Below are positions 1 to 6,806 of a stretch of 61,210 nt of DNA, in pieces. Origin of the DNA: a virus; IMG/VR virus record IMGVR_UViG_3300037247_000367, positions 1-61,210 of that record; one strand, 5' to 3'. The stretch's first letter is position 1. The number at the start of each line of letters is the position of its first letter. A program made the position numbers and the translations under genes. The notes under the pieces are model-generated. The model was not told the origin of the DNA, searched no databases, and worked only from the letters and a program-made list of their open reading frames with translations.

Positions 1-126
1 ATTAAAAAAGGAGATTTAGGAGGATGGGTCTCTGGCGATGCGTGGGTCTCTGGCGATGCGTGGGTCTATGGCGATGCGGAGGTCTATGGCAATGCGAGGG
101 TCTATGGCGATGCGAGGGTCTATGGC
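1..126. repeat. Left copy of terminal direct repeat
   Basis: Bases 1-126 are identical to 61068-61193. Beyond that the two ends still align to base 143, with mismatches only at 127/61194 (A versus G) and 133/61200 (T versus A). Such an overlap is what a circular or circularly permuted genome gives when assembled as a linear contig. Confidence 0.95.
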
Positions 127-537
127 AATGCGTGGGTCTATGGCAATGCGAGGGTCTATGGCAATGCGAGGGTCTCTGGCGATGCGAGGGTCTATGGCGA
201 TGCGGAGGTCTCTGGCAATGCGAGGGTCTCTGGCGATGCGTGGGTCTATGGCGATGCGTGGGTCTATGGCGATGCGGAGGTCTATGGCAATGCGAGGGTC
301 TCTGGCAATGCGAGGGTCTATGGCGATGCGTGGGATAAATCACCTCTGCAACTTCAGGGTACAAGAGATTTTGTCAATATCTGCAAAAAAGGATATATCA
401 AAATAGGATGTTTTGAATTAACCTTTAAAGAGTGGAAGAAAAAGTATAAGGAAATAGGAGAAGAAAACGGCTATACAAAGGAGCAAATCAATGAGTATGG
501 CTTATACATTAACCTGATAATTAAACTTTATTCTTAA
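1..537 (+). CDS. Hexapeptide-repeat beta-helix protein, C-terminal part (continues from right end)
   Basis: This is the C-terminal part of a gene whose first 33 codons lie at 60969-61067; the frame joins exactly across the contig ends. It opens with KKGDLGGWV, then 17 six-residue units of the form [WRE]-V-[YS]-G-[DN]-A, then about 68 non-repetitive residues ending in IIKLYS. V at position 1 and A at position 5 of each unit fit the left-handed parallel beta-helix hexapeptide rule. Phage proteins with a KKGDLGG lead-in followed by such repeats are widespread, but I know no proven role; binding or structural functions are guesses. The stop overlaps the next start (TAATG). Confidence 0.85.
   Translation: MKKGDLGGWVSGDAWVSGDAWVYGDAEVYGNARVYGDARVYGNAWVYGNARVYGNARVSGDARVYGDAEVSGNARVSGDAWVYGDAWVYGDAEVYGNARVSGNARVYGDAWDKSPLQLQGTRDFVNICKKGYIKIGCFELTFKEWKKKYKEIGEENGYTKEQINEYGLYINLIIKLYS
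25..330 (+). repeat. 18-bp tandem repeat, 17 units
   Basis: Seventeen in-frame 18-bp units (consensus NGGGTCTMTGGCRATGCG) encode the hexapeptide repeats. Variation is limited to a few positions: the first codon (TGG, AGG or GAG), TCT or TAT, and GAT or AAT. The restricted set of variants suggests shuffling and slippage of a few unit types. Confidence 0.95.
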
Positions 538-713
538 TGACAAAAAAAGAACTCGATTATCGCACAATTATAGCTAAATTGCAAGGTAGTATAATGGGAA
601 TAATAATCAATTTAAAATTAAAAAACCCAACGATAAAATCAGAGATAAATCGCTTAGAACAAGCCGTAAAGCGATCTGAAAATCAATTAATAACCTTAAA
701 TAAAAACCAATGA
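537..713 (+). CDS. Small hypothetical protein, 58 aa
   Basis: The ATG overlaps the TAA of the repeat gene and the TGA overlaps the next ATG, so it is coupled on both sides. The product starts MTKKELDYRTIIAKLQG and is basic and helical, with an ISEINRLEQAVKRSENQL-like amphipathic C-terminal stretch that could form a short coiled coil. No family recognised. Confidence 0.65.
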   Translation: MTKKELDYRTIIAKLQGSIMGIIINLKLKNPTIKSEINRLEQAVKRSENQLITLNKNQ

Positions 714-1540
714 ACACAGAAACACCCACAATAAAACAAATACAATGGTTTGATAACAGGTATTATCGAATCGACTTTGGAAAGGATGGCATAGAATATT
801 ACCCATCTGTTACAACTAAATTAAATGCAGAGGCAAAGCCATTCTTAGCACGGTGGCGGGGCGATATTGGAAACCGAGAGGCAGATATAAGAATGAGAGA
901 AGCTGCCGACAGGGGTAGCCGTATTCATTACGGGTGGTATTTAATGACTACGCAAGGTGCAGTAATTTATAACCCCTTTCAAAACCCTAACTATACTAAA
1001 GACCAAATCAAAGAAATAGAGAGCAAAGCAAACGGCATTTTAATACTTGAAAATCAGGATGAAATGTACGATCTTTACAAATTACAGGAATGGCATAAGA
1101 TAGTACAGCCAAAGATTGAGGCATCTGAATTGATTGTTTACTCTAAAAAGAACAGAGAAGCCGGACAATTAGACAGCTTAATGTACATCAAAGAAGGAAG
1201 GTATCAGGTAAGCGGAGCAAAAGAAATACATATTGCAGAGGGTCTTTATGTAGCTGATTTAAAAACAGGGAAAGCGATGCCGGATAGCGCCTTTATGCAA
1301 ATCTCATCTTACGCTGCGTGTTATATGGAAATGACAGGGGTAAAGATCGCAGGCGGGATAGTGATACATACCGGCTCTAAAACAAAAACAGGCATAGCGG
1401 GGCTTTCTACTTTTGTCAAAACAATAGACGAATTAAAAACGGACTTTGAGAATTACAGGGCGGTTGCTAATGTTTGGGAGCGATTGTTTTCAGGCAGCCA
1501 ACCAAAGATTTTTAACTTTCCTTCAATAATTAAACTTTAA
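710..1540 (+). CDS. PD-(D/E)XK nuclease (RecB/Cas4-like phage exonuclease)
   Basis: A 276-aa protein with the core motifs of the PD-(D/E)XK superfamily: AGQLDSL at residues 151-157 (metal-binding Asp), VADLKTGK at 181-188 (the D-x-K motif) and QISSYA at 197-202, the motif IV-like Q-x-x-x-Y. RGSRIH at 68-73 is typical of the N-terminal helix in this group. Such enzymes usually serve as 5'-3' exonucleases in phage recombination or DNA processing. It begins with an ATGA overlap and is followed after 4 bases by an OB-like protein, an arrangement fitting an exonuclease plus ssDNA-binding pair. Substrate polarity cannot be read from sequence. Confidence 0.85.
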   Translation: MNTETPTIKQIQWFDNRYYRIDFGKDGIEYYPSVTTKLNAEAKPFLARWRGDIGNREADIRMREAADRGSRIHYGWYLMTTQGAVIYNPFQNPNYTKDQIKEIESKANGILILENQDEMYDLYKLQEWHKIVQPKIEASELIVYSKKNREAGQLDSLMYIKEGRYQVSGAKEIHIAEGLYVADLKTGKAMPDSAFMQISSYAACYMEMTGVKIAGGIVIHTGSKTKTGIAGLSTFVKTIDELKTDFENYRAVANVWERLFSGSQPKIFNFPSIIKL

Positions 1541-1544
1541 AATC

Positions 1545-1871
1545 ATGGAATACACTCTTGAAAAGGTAAACATCAAAGACAAGGTAACAGGCGAGACAAA
1601 AGGTCGCAAATGGTCATTAACTCCTGTTGGTTTGCTTATAAGTGGTAAATGGTACAACAGTGCCGTATTTGAAGAAAAGCAGCTAGAGGGCTTAAAAGTG
1701 GGCTTAAAAGCAGATTTAATCCTTTACGAAGAAGAATACAAGGGAAAGATGTATGACAAATTTAAGTTCCCGACAGAAAGCGATGAAATAAAATCCCGTA
1801 TTGAGAGGTTAGAAAAGGCACTTGCAACACTTTATAACAACCCAAAGATAAAAGAATTACTTAACCTTTAA
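1545..1871 (+). CDS. Putative OB-fold ssDNA-binding-like protein
   Basis: A 108-aa protein with alternating beta-type segments (LISGKWYNSAVFEEKQ, LKADLILYEEEYKGKMYDKF) and a basic helical C-terminus. The GKWYN...LKVGLKADLIL pattern resembles small phage OB-fold proteins that bind single-stranded DNA, and it directly follows an exonuclease gene. The fold call is an inference from pattern and context; it lacks the acidic C-terminal tip of classical SSB. Confidence 0.4.
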   Translation: MEYTLEKVNIKDKVTGETKGRKWSLTPVGLLISGKWYNSAVFEEKQLEGLKVGLKADLILYEEEYKGKMYDKFKFPTESDEIKSRIERLEKALATLYNNPKIKELLNL

Positions 1872-1881
1872 ATAAAACACT

Positions 1882-2493
1882 ATGAAAACAGAGCAAGTAC
1901 AAAAAGAATGTTCCATTTATCAAATTAAAATAGGAACGGCAGTAACAAGAATGAACCCAGCAAAAAGTTTACCCCCAATGCCTGATATGTTTACAGGTCA
2001 AATGGTAGAAAGGTGCGGAGATAGATCATATATGGGTGATAAATTGATTTTTATGGGTATTGCAAACGGACAAATATATCTTGAAAGGACGGGAACGGAA
2101 AAAGATATATTTGGCGACAAGTTAATTGACTTATCTCTCGACCTATGGGACGAAGGATGGGTTGAATTTATAGACCCGAAAACGCTTGCAGGTAATAATT
2201 ATTTTGCCGTATCGAAAAAGAAATTACAGCAAATGTTAAAAAAGGCAGAGATTGACGAAGATTATGAATTAGCAAGTAAACTCAAAAAAGCCATAAATAA
2301 AACTTTAACCAATGAAAAACACAATGCAAGAAAACCCGACCCAAACGACAAAGATTTTACTCTACTTAAAAGAGGGCAACAAGATCACAGGAATGGATGC
2401 TTTAAATCTATTTGGTTGCTGGAGGTTGGGTGCGAGAATCCACAATATCAGGGCAATGGGTTTCAATGTAAAAACAAAGTTAATCACTACTAA
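1882..2493 (+). CDS. UVR-motif-containing hypothetical protein, possibly frameshifted at its end
   Basis: A 203-aa ORF. Residues 112-137 (LQQMLKKAEIDEDYELASKL and following) match the UVR motif of UvrB/UvrC and McsA, a helical hairpin for protein contact. The N-terminal 110 residues are not recognised. The last 60 codons overlap the next gene by 182 bp in another frame and look like an off-frame reading of it. In the neighbouring frame a TGA at 2313-2315 would give the ATGA overlap typical here, so the natural end may lie near 2315, with a frameshift in the A-rich stretch before it. Confidence 0.55.
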   Translation: MKTEQVQKECSIYQIKIGTAVTRMNPAKSLPPMPDMFTGQMVERCGDRSYMGDKLIFMGIANGQIYLERTGTEKDIFGDKLIDLSLDLWDEGWVEFIDPKTLAGNNYFAVSKKKLQQMLKKAEIDEDYELASKLKKAINKTLTNEKHNARKPDPNDKDFTLLKRGQQDHRNGCFKSIWLLEVGCENPQYQGNGFQCKNKVNHY

Positions 2494-2560
2494 TAGTAAA
2501 AAAGTTGTTGCAGAATACGAACTCATAAAAGGTTATCATCAAACCAAATTATTTAACTAA
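2312..2560 (+). CDS. Winged-helix/HTH phage protein, 82 aa
   Basis: The central segment LLYLKEGNKITGMDALNLFG followed by WRLGARIHNIRAMGF matches a common small phage helix-turn-helix protein in which an ITGMDAL helix precedes a recognition helix RLGARIHNLR and a beta wing (VKTKLITTNSKKVVAEYEL). It probably binds DNA as a regulator or replication accessory. It overlaps the preceding ORF by 182 bp but is the better-conserved reading. Confidence 0.7.
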   Translation: MKNTMQENPTQTTKILLYLKEGNKITGMDALNLFGCWRLGARIHNIRAMGFNVKTKLITTNSKKVVAEYELIKGYHQTKLFN

Positions 2561-2572
2561 ACACAATGAATT

Positions 2573-2773
2573 ATGAGTTATTTACTTAAAGAATTTGACG
2601 AAGTCAGGAAGAATATAAAAACTGATGCAAAAGGGATAGAGGCATTAAAAGTATTTAGGAAAAGTTTAAAAAGAACAGAAAAACACTCTGATAAGTTCGG
2701 TGAATATTTTGACCGTTCATTAAATAGTGGAGAAATGTCCGATGGGTTGGCTAAAAGTATGGGATTGCTTTAA
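2573..2773 (+). CDS. Small hypothetical protein, 66 aa
   Basis: Charged, largely helical product (MSYLLKEFDEVRKNIKTDAK...), no cysteines, membrane segments or known motif. It lies in the early operon 12 bases after the HTH gene. An upstream ATG at 2566 is in another frame and stops quickly, which supports this start. Confidence 0.6.
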   Translation: MSYLLKEFDEVRKNIKTDAKGIEALKVFRKSLKRTEKHSDKFGEYFDRSLNSGEMSDGLAKSMGLL

Positions 2774-2819
2774 TGATTAACCACTTATAAACTAAAACAA
2801 TTAACTAAAAACTAAAACG

Positions 2820-3056
2820 ATGAGAACACAGGAACAAATTAAAAGACAAGTTGACGGCTTAAAAGAAGAAAAGAAATCCTTGCCGGAAATGAGCGAATTA
2901 GGCACTAATAATTGGGAATGTATTGATGCACAACTTGACATTCTCGAAGGCATAAAAGACCTATCTGATTTTGAAGATGCCTCAGATGATACCTACATGG
3001 CTGCCAATGATGCTGCAAATTGGGTAGAAGAAGAAGAAGATAACGATTTATTTTAG
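2820..3056 (+). CDS. Small acidic hypothetical protein, 78 aa
   Basis: The product is strongly acidic, ending WVEEEEDNDLF, with a DLSDFEDASDDTY segment. Acidic small phage proteins often mimic DNA or bind host proteins, but nothing specific is recognisable. Its stop codon immediately precedes the first strand of the structured RNA at 3057-3159, so the RNA could be the 3' end of this transcript. Confidence 0.6.
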   Translation: MRTQEQIKRQVDGLKEEKKSLPEMSELGTNNWECIDAQLDILEGIKDLSDFEDASDDTYMAANDAANWVEEEEDNDLF

Positions 3057-3159
3057 CACCACCGGGAGATACGTGAACCCACTGGGGATATGGTTCTCGC
3101 TGCGAGAAAGCCCCAAAACCCGTCTTAGTTAGCTGCGTAGCGCAATTTAAGGTGTGGTG
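3057..3159 (+). ncRNA. Structured RNA candidate 1
   Basis: A 103-base non-coding stretch that folds by eye into a closed multi-stem structure. CACCAC (3057-3062) pairs with GTGGTG (3154-3159). Inside it CGGG (3063-3066) pairs with CCCG (3119-3122), GGGG (3084-3087) with CCCC (3111-3114), and TTCTCG/CGAGAA (3094-3108) forms a perfect hairpin with a 3-base loop. TGCG-TAG-CGCA (3134-3144) forms another. It lies between a stop codon and the promoter of a small HTH gene. No known riboswitch or ribozyme core was recognised. Confidence 0.55.
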
Positions 3160-3190
3160 TTAATAACTTGACCATTTTGTTAAAAAGTAT

Positions 3191-3223
3191 TTGTAGGTTA
3201 TATTAAACTAATGTTTATTTTTG
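3191..3223 (+). promoter_or_regulatory. Bacteroidetes-type promoter, leaderless
   Basis: The -7 box TATTTTTG (3216-3223) matches TAnnTTTG, with a TTG at 3191-3193 as -33 element. The ATG at 3228 lies only 4 bases after the box, so the transcript would be leaderless or nearly so. Confidence 0.6.
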
Positions 3224-3227
3224 TGCC

Positions 3228-3413
3228 ATGAATGAAAAGAAAGTCAAATCAATTTTAGATGCAAGGGGCGTAAAGTACGTTTGGCTTGCTGATAAATTGG
3301 GCATAACTCGGTCATTGGTTACTCAATGGTTTAATAACGGAGTAGAAATACCCGAAAAACATCATATAAGGATTGCCGAAATTTTAAGTATGCCATTAAT
3401 TGAATTGAGGTAA
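3228..3413 (+). CDS. Small HTH (Cro/CI-type) regulator
   Basis: A 61-aa protein consisting of one helix-turn-helix domain: WLADKLGITRSLVTQWFNNG (residues 19-38) is a textbook XRE/Cro HTH with recognition helix SLVTQW, followed by the IAEILSMPLIEL C-terminal helix. Likely a transcriptional switch protein. It has its own promoter 4 bases upstream and is followed by the replication genes, so control of early or replication transcription is plausible. Confidence 0.8.
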   Translation: MNEKKVKSILDARGVKYVWLADKLGITRSLVTQWFNNGVEIPEKHHIRIAEILSMPLIELR

Positions 3414-3452
3414 CGACTTTTTTTTATTAGAGAAAGTAAACAATAGTTTAAT

Positions 3453-4166
3453 ATGGCACTTAGAGATCAACCATATATCCCGCTTTATGTTCAAGATATT
3501 ATGACAGATGAAAAGCTAAATGAATGTTCCGCATCTACACATGGAATTTATATCAAAGGAATAATGTGTTTAATGCATAAGTCAGAAGATTATGGCACTA
3601 TTTTGCTAAAGCAAAAGTATAAGCAAACAAAGAAGCAAAGTAAAAATTTTGCTTGTCAGCTTGTTAAACATTTGCCTTATACTGTTGATGAAATTAGCAA
3701 CGCAATAGATGAGTTAATAAGTGAAAAGGTGTGCTATTTTGATGGTGATAAGCTATGCCAAAAACGTATGATAAAGGACAATAAGATTAGCATCCTACGC
3801 TCAAGGTCAGGTAAAAAGGGGGGCGATAAAACAGGTAAGATATTTGCTTTAGCAAAACCACAAGCAAACCCTGAATATGAAAATGAAGATGAAATTGTAA
3901 TTGAAGTAGTAAAGTATTTAAACTTAAAAGTAAATAGTAACTATTCTTACAATGCAAGAAATATTCAGCAATTAGTAATGGATAGGTTAGAGGAAAAATT
4001 TACCCTTAATGACTTTAAAAAGGTAATTGACAATAAATGCAGAGATTGGTTAAACACTCAATACGCTAAATATCTACGACCTGAAACACTATTTAGCGTA
4101 GAACATTTCGATAGTTACTTAAACGAAAAAGCACCAAAGGGACAATCCGAAATAACAATAGTATGA
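3453..4166 (+). CDS. Phage replication initiator (Phg_2220_C-type C-terminal domain)
   Basis: A 237-aa protein. The C-terminal half (about residues 150-228) carries the conserved phage C-terminal domain seen in replisome organisers: EVVKYLNLK, then FTLNDFKKVIDNKCRDWL, then KYLRPETLF and YLNEK. The N-terminal half begins LRDQPYIPLYVQDIMTDEKL, a winged-helix type start (DUF1376-like) found in replication proteins. A KKGGDKTG basic patch links them. It probably binds the origin and loads the helicase encoded by the next gene, which overlaps it by ATGA. Confidence 0.75.
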   Translation: MALRDQPYIPLYVQDIMTDEKLNECSASTHGIYIKGIMCLMHKSEDYGTILLKQKYKQTKKQSKNFACQLVKHLPYTVDEISNAIDELISEKVCYFDGDKLCQKRMIKDNKISILRSRSGKKGGDKTGKIFALAKPQANPEYENEDEIVIEVVKYLNLKVNSNYSYNARNIQQLVMDRLEEKFTLNDFKKVIDNKCRDWLNTQYAKYLRPETLFSVEHFDSYLNEKAPKGQSEITIV

Positions 4167-5068
4167 ATTGGCATAACACACATACACTTTCAAAGCAATT
4201 AGAATACATCTACGAACATGGATTACAGAGAGGGGTGAGCGTTGGGTGGAAAGGATGGGATGAACACTATACTGTTTTAAAAGGCACTACTACATATTGG
4301 GGTGGGTTGGCATCACATGGCAAATCATACCTAATATTAAACGTCCTTAGAAACCTAACTGATCTATACGATTGGAAACACGCAATATTCAGCCCTGAAT
4401 TTGGGTACGCTAACAGGGTAATGAACAAACTCATTAAAATCCATGCCGGAAAGACGATGGGAAAAGCATCTATGAGTAAAGACGAATTTTATAAATGGAT
4501 TAAACAGCTTGAACATAACTACCATATCTTAGAACTAAAAGACGATGAGTTATATTTGGATAACTTTATTGAAGCGATTAAAAGTTTATTAGTAATGAAT
4601 GAAGTAGATACCATAACGCTTGATCCTTTTAATGAGTTAAGGCATAGTTTTGAAAAGCACGGGGGCAGAGAGGATAAATATTTAGAAGATAAGCTATCAG
4701 AGATAAGACGTATAGCATCAGAGTATGATGTTCATATAAACATAGCAGCACATTCGAGAAGCGATAGAAGCGGACAGCGTGGTACACACCCTAAAGCACC
4801 GAGTATGTATGAATTTTCAGGTGGTGAGGCATTTGCTAACAAGGCAATGAATGTTATAATTGTTCACCGACCATTTTCAGAAGTGGATGAGGACGGCAGT
4901 TTAACAGGTATGACATTCCCTCAACACAATCAATCAGAGATAGGTTTTTTAAAGATCAAGCCGGAAGAAGTTGGCAAAAGAGGCAGCTTGAGGATGAGAT
5001 ACAATTTTAGTTCAAGCAGGTTTTACGAAAAGAAATTAGGACAGGAGGTATATTGTGAAATATTATAA
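4163..5068 (+). CDS. DnaB-type replicative helicase (RecA-fold ATPase)
   Basis: A 301-aa ATPase with Walker A GGLASHGKS (residues 47-55) and Walker B ITLDPFNEL (151-159), and NIAAHSRS (about 196-203) as the sensor strand, as in DnaB/KaiC-type domains. FSPEFGYANRVMNK fits the DnaB SLEM region. It lacks the DnaB N-terminal domain (normal DnaB is about 450 aa), so it corresponds to the helicase C-terminal domain alone, as in many phages. Overlap with the initiator gene supports an initiator plus helicase module. Confidence 0.85.
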   Translation: MNWHNTHTLSKQLEYIYEHGLQRGVSVGWKGWDEHYTVLKGTTTYWGGLASHGKSYLILNVLRNLTDLYDWKHAIFSPEFGYANRVMNKLIKIHAGKTMGKASMSKDEFYKWIKQLEHNYHILELKDDELYLDNFIEAIKSLLVMNEVDTITLDPFNELRHSFEKHGGREDKYLEDKLSEIRRIASEYDVHINIAAHSRSDRSGQRGTHPKAPSMYEFSGGEAFANKAMNVIIVHRPFSEVDEDGSLTGMTFPQHNQSEIGFLKIKPEEVGKRGSLRMRYNFSSSRFYEKKLGQEVYCEIL

Positions 5069-5294
5069 AGACAAGGTATTAGTAGTGGGTTATTTAGCAG
5101 GCGTACAGGGCGACCTGGAAGGGAGGTTGGACGTATTTGAAGGCAACTTTATAATTAAGGAACCCAAAGAAGAAAGGAAAAAGACAATAGAAAACCACGT
5201 CAGAATAATGAAATTAACACAGACCTTTTTACATGAACTTTGGGACGATTATAATAAACTATTAAAGGAACACAATGAGCAAAGGCAGGTGTAA
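5055..5294 (+). CDS. Small hypothetical protein with GTG start, 79 aa
   Basis: The reading frame opens with GTG at 5055, preceded at good distance by a strong Shine-Dalgarno sequence, GGAGGT at 5044-5049, rare in this genome. The product (starts MKYYKDKVLVVGYLAG) has a beta-type N-terminal half and a helical, charged C-terminus. It overlaps the helicase end by 14 bases, suggesting translational coupling. No family recognised. Confidence 0.6.
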   Translation: MKYYKDKVLVVGYLAGVQGDLEGRLDVFEGNFIIKEPKEERKKTIENHVRIMKLTQTFLHELWDDYNKLLKEHNEQRQV

Positions 5295-5472
5295 ATGGTG
5301 TAATAAGTCAATAATAAGAGGCAAATTTTGTGGCGAATACAATCATAAGGGATTATATAAGAAATTCAGGGAAGGTTTCAGGGCAGAAATGATAAACATA
5401 CAATTAAAGCCCAAACCAAAGGGCAGCGATAAATATAGACGAATAAGAAACCAACTATTAAATGAATATTAA
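5275..5472 (+). CDS. Small zinc-ribbon-like basic protein, 65 aa
   Basis: N-terminal CKWCNKSIIRGKFCG gives Cys-x2-Cys and a third Cys, a half zinc-ribbon, followed by a strongly basic Lys/Arg-rich tail. Probably nucleic-acid binding. It overlaps both neighbours in the replication operon. Confidence 0.55.
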   Translation: MSKGRCKWCNKSIIRGKFCGEYNHKGLYKKFREGFRAEMINIQLKPKPKGSDKYRRIRNQLLNEY

Positions 5473-5917
5473 AATGCGAGGATATTTTGGAATAGGAATT
5501 GAGAATACTAAAACCAAAGCGAACATCGGTACACTTTGGCGATCAGCTTATGGATTAGGCGCAGCATTCATTTTTGTTATTGGCAACCGATATAAAAAAC
5601 AATCCAGCGATACAGTAAAGGCAATGCGACATATTCCAATGTATCATTATGATACTTTTGAACAATTCTATGAAAATATGCCAAAGGATTGTCTATTAAT
5701 AGGGGTAGAATTACATAGCCGGGCAAGGGAATTAAGCACCTATGGGCATCCTGAAAGAGCAATTTACTTACTTGGAGCAGAGGATAGCGGATTAAGCAAA
5801 AAGGCACTTGAAAAATGTCATAGTTTAATACAATTTAAAAGTAATTATTGTTTAAATGTAGCAGTTGCCGGAAGTATTATAATGTACGACAGGCAATCTA
5901 AAACCAACTCAAAATGA
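5462..5917 (+). CDS. SpoU/TrmH-family RNA 2'-O-methyltransferase
   Basis: A 151-aa SPOUT-fold enzyme with all three SpoU motifs: NIGTLWRSA (residues 21-29), LLGAEDSGLS (103-112) and YCLNVAVAGSI (129-139), which together form the knotted SAM-binding site. Its length is that of TrmL-like tRNA (Cm34/Um34) methyltransferases, so a tRNA or rRNA ribose target is likely; the exact site cannot be told. Phage copies are uncommon. It may protect tRNA from host anticodon nucleases or tune translation; that is inference. Confidence 0.85.
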   Translation: MNIKMRGYFGIGIENTKTKANIGTLWRSAYGLGAAFIFVIGNRYKKQSSDTVKAMRHIPMYHYDTFEQFYENMPKDCLLIGVELHSRARELSTYGHPERAIYLLGAEDSGLSKKALEKCHSLIQFKSNYCLNVAVAGSIIMYDRQSKTNSK

Positions 5918-6630
5918 AAAAACCAACTTTCAAAGAATACCTAAAAGACCACATCAAAAGGGCGGAAAAAGCAGGTGTGACCTGCGAGGAATTTGACAAA
6001 GTAAAAAGAGTTAAAACTCAAGGGTCTTTTCTCAAAATTCTTGCTGATAACATCAGTTATTTATATGACGAAAAAATTGTCGAATTAAAGCACTTGCAAT
6101 TTTTCGATCAAAAAGAATTGTTGAAAGTTGGAATTTACATAACCGGCAATCATTCGATTGACAAAGGTGCGGTGTTTATTGGAGGCGATGTAACGATAAA
6201 CGATGTCTGGGGCGGAACGATAAAATATGTCTGGGGCGGAACGATAAACGATGTCAGGGGCGGAACGATAAACGATGTCAGGGGCGGAACGATAAACGAT
6301 GTCAGGGGCGGAACGATAAACGATGTCTGGGGCGGAACGATAAAATATGTCTGGGGCGGAACGATAAACGATGTCTGGGGCGGAACGATAAAATATGTCT
6401 GGGGCGGAACGATAAAATATGTCTGGGGCGGAACGATAAACGATGTCAGGGGCGGAACGATAAACGATGTCTGGGGCGGAACGATAAAATATGTCTGGGG
6501 CGGAACGATAAACGATGTCTGGGGCAATATAGACAGAATTGGGAAAATCTCAAATTTGGGCGTTGTGAAATGTATGAAAGAGAATAAAATCTATGTCAAA
6601 AAGGGTAAATTTGAAATCGTGGAATTATGA
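5914..6630 (+). CDS. GGTI-repeat solenoid protein
   Basis: A 238-aa protein. Residues 1-90 are a non-repetitive, partly helical N-terminus (MKKPTFKEYLKDHIKRAEKA). Then come 13 units of eight residues, GGTI[NK][DY]V[WR], and a 36-residue C-terminal cap. Regular G-G-T-I-x-x-V-x spacing suggests a parallel beta-solenoid. The repeats are almost identical in DNA, so the array expanded recently. No function known to me; a binding surface whose size varies by repeat number is a reasonable guess. ATGA overlap with the methyltransferase gene. Confidence 0.75.
   Translation: MKKPTFKEYLKDHIKRAEKAGVTCEEFDKVKRVKTQGSFLKILADNISYLYDEKIVELKHLQFFDQKELLKVGIYITGNHSIDKGAVFIGGDVTINDVWGGTIKYVWGGTINDVRGGTINDVRGGTINDVRGGTINDVWGGTIKYVWGGTINDVWGGTIKYVWGGTIKYVWGGTINDVRGGTINDVWGGTIKYVWGGTINDVWGNIDRIGKISNLGVVKCMKENKIYVKKGKFEIVEL
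6211..6522 (+). repeat. 24-bp tandem repeat, 13 units
   Basis: Exactly 13 units of 24 bp starting GGCGGAACGATAAA. Only three unit types occur: NDVW, NDVR and KYVW, differing at two short blocks (ACGATG versus AATATG; CTGG versus CAGG). The rest is invariant, which indicates recent duplication and shuffling. Confidence 0.95.
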
Positions 6631-6806
6631 AAAAATTAACCTACAAGGGCAAGGACGTCAAGGCGGTGAAAAGAGGTAAAAATTGCGATGATTGTATTTT
6701 TTATGAATGGTGTAATAATGGTTACACGCTTACCCCAACGAGATGGGAAACGGAAAGTGAAATACGTGGATGCCAAGACACAGATAAAAAATACCTATAC
6801 AAATGA
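6627..6806 (+). CDS. Small Cys-containing protein, 59 aa
   Basis: Product MKKLTYKGKDVKAVKRGKNC... with NCDDCIFYEWC and a later GC gives four cysteines in a C-x2-C-x5-C-x(n)-C layout, a likely small zinc site. ATGA overlaps with both neighbours. Similar Cys patterns occur in other small proteins here (9047, 43594). Confidence 0.6.
   Translation: MKKLTYKGKDVKAVKRGKNCDDCIFYEWCNNGYTLTPTRWETESEIRGCQDTDKKYLYK

Noticed and set aside
1-330. Possible diversity-generating retroelement variable region
   Set aside because: No reverse transcriptase or template repeat elsewhere in the window; variation follows whole repeat units.
2-364. Long open frames on both strands through the left repeat array
   Set aside because: They are by-products of the 18-bp repeat; the frame in use is shown by the N-terminal part at 60969 and the unique C-terminus ending at 537.
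6211-6522. Possible CRISPR array
   Set aside because: Units are contiguous 24-bp coding repeats with no variable spacers.
6150-6527. Minus-strand Pro/Phe/Ile repeat ORF opposite the GGTI gene
   Set aside because: It is the antisense of the 24-bp repeat and has no unique ends or start context.
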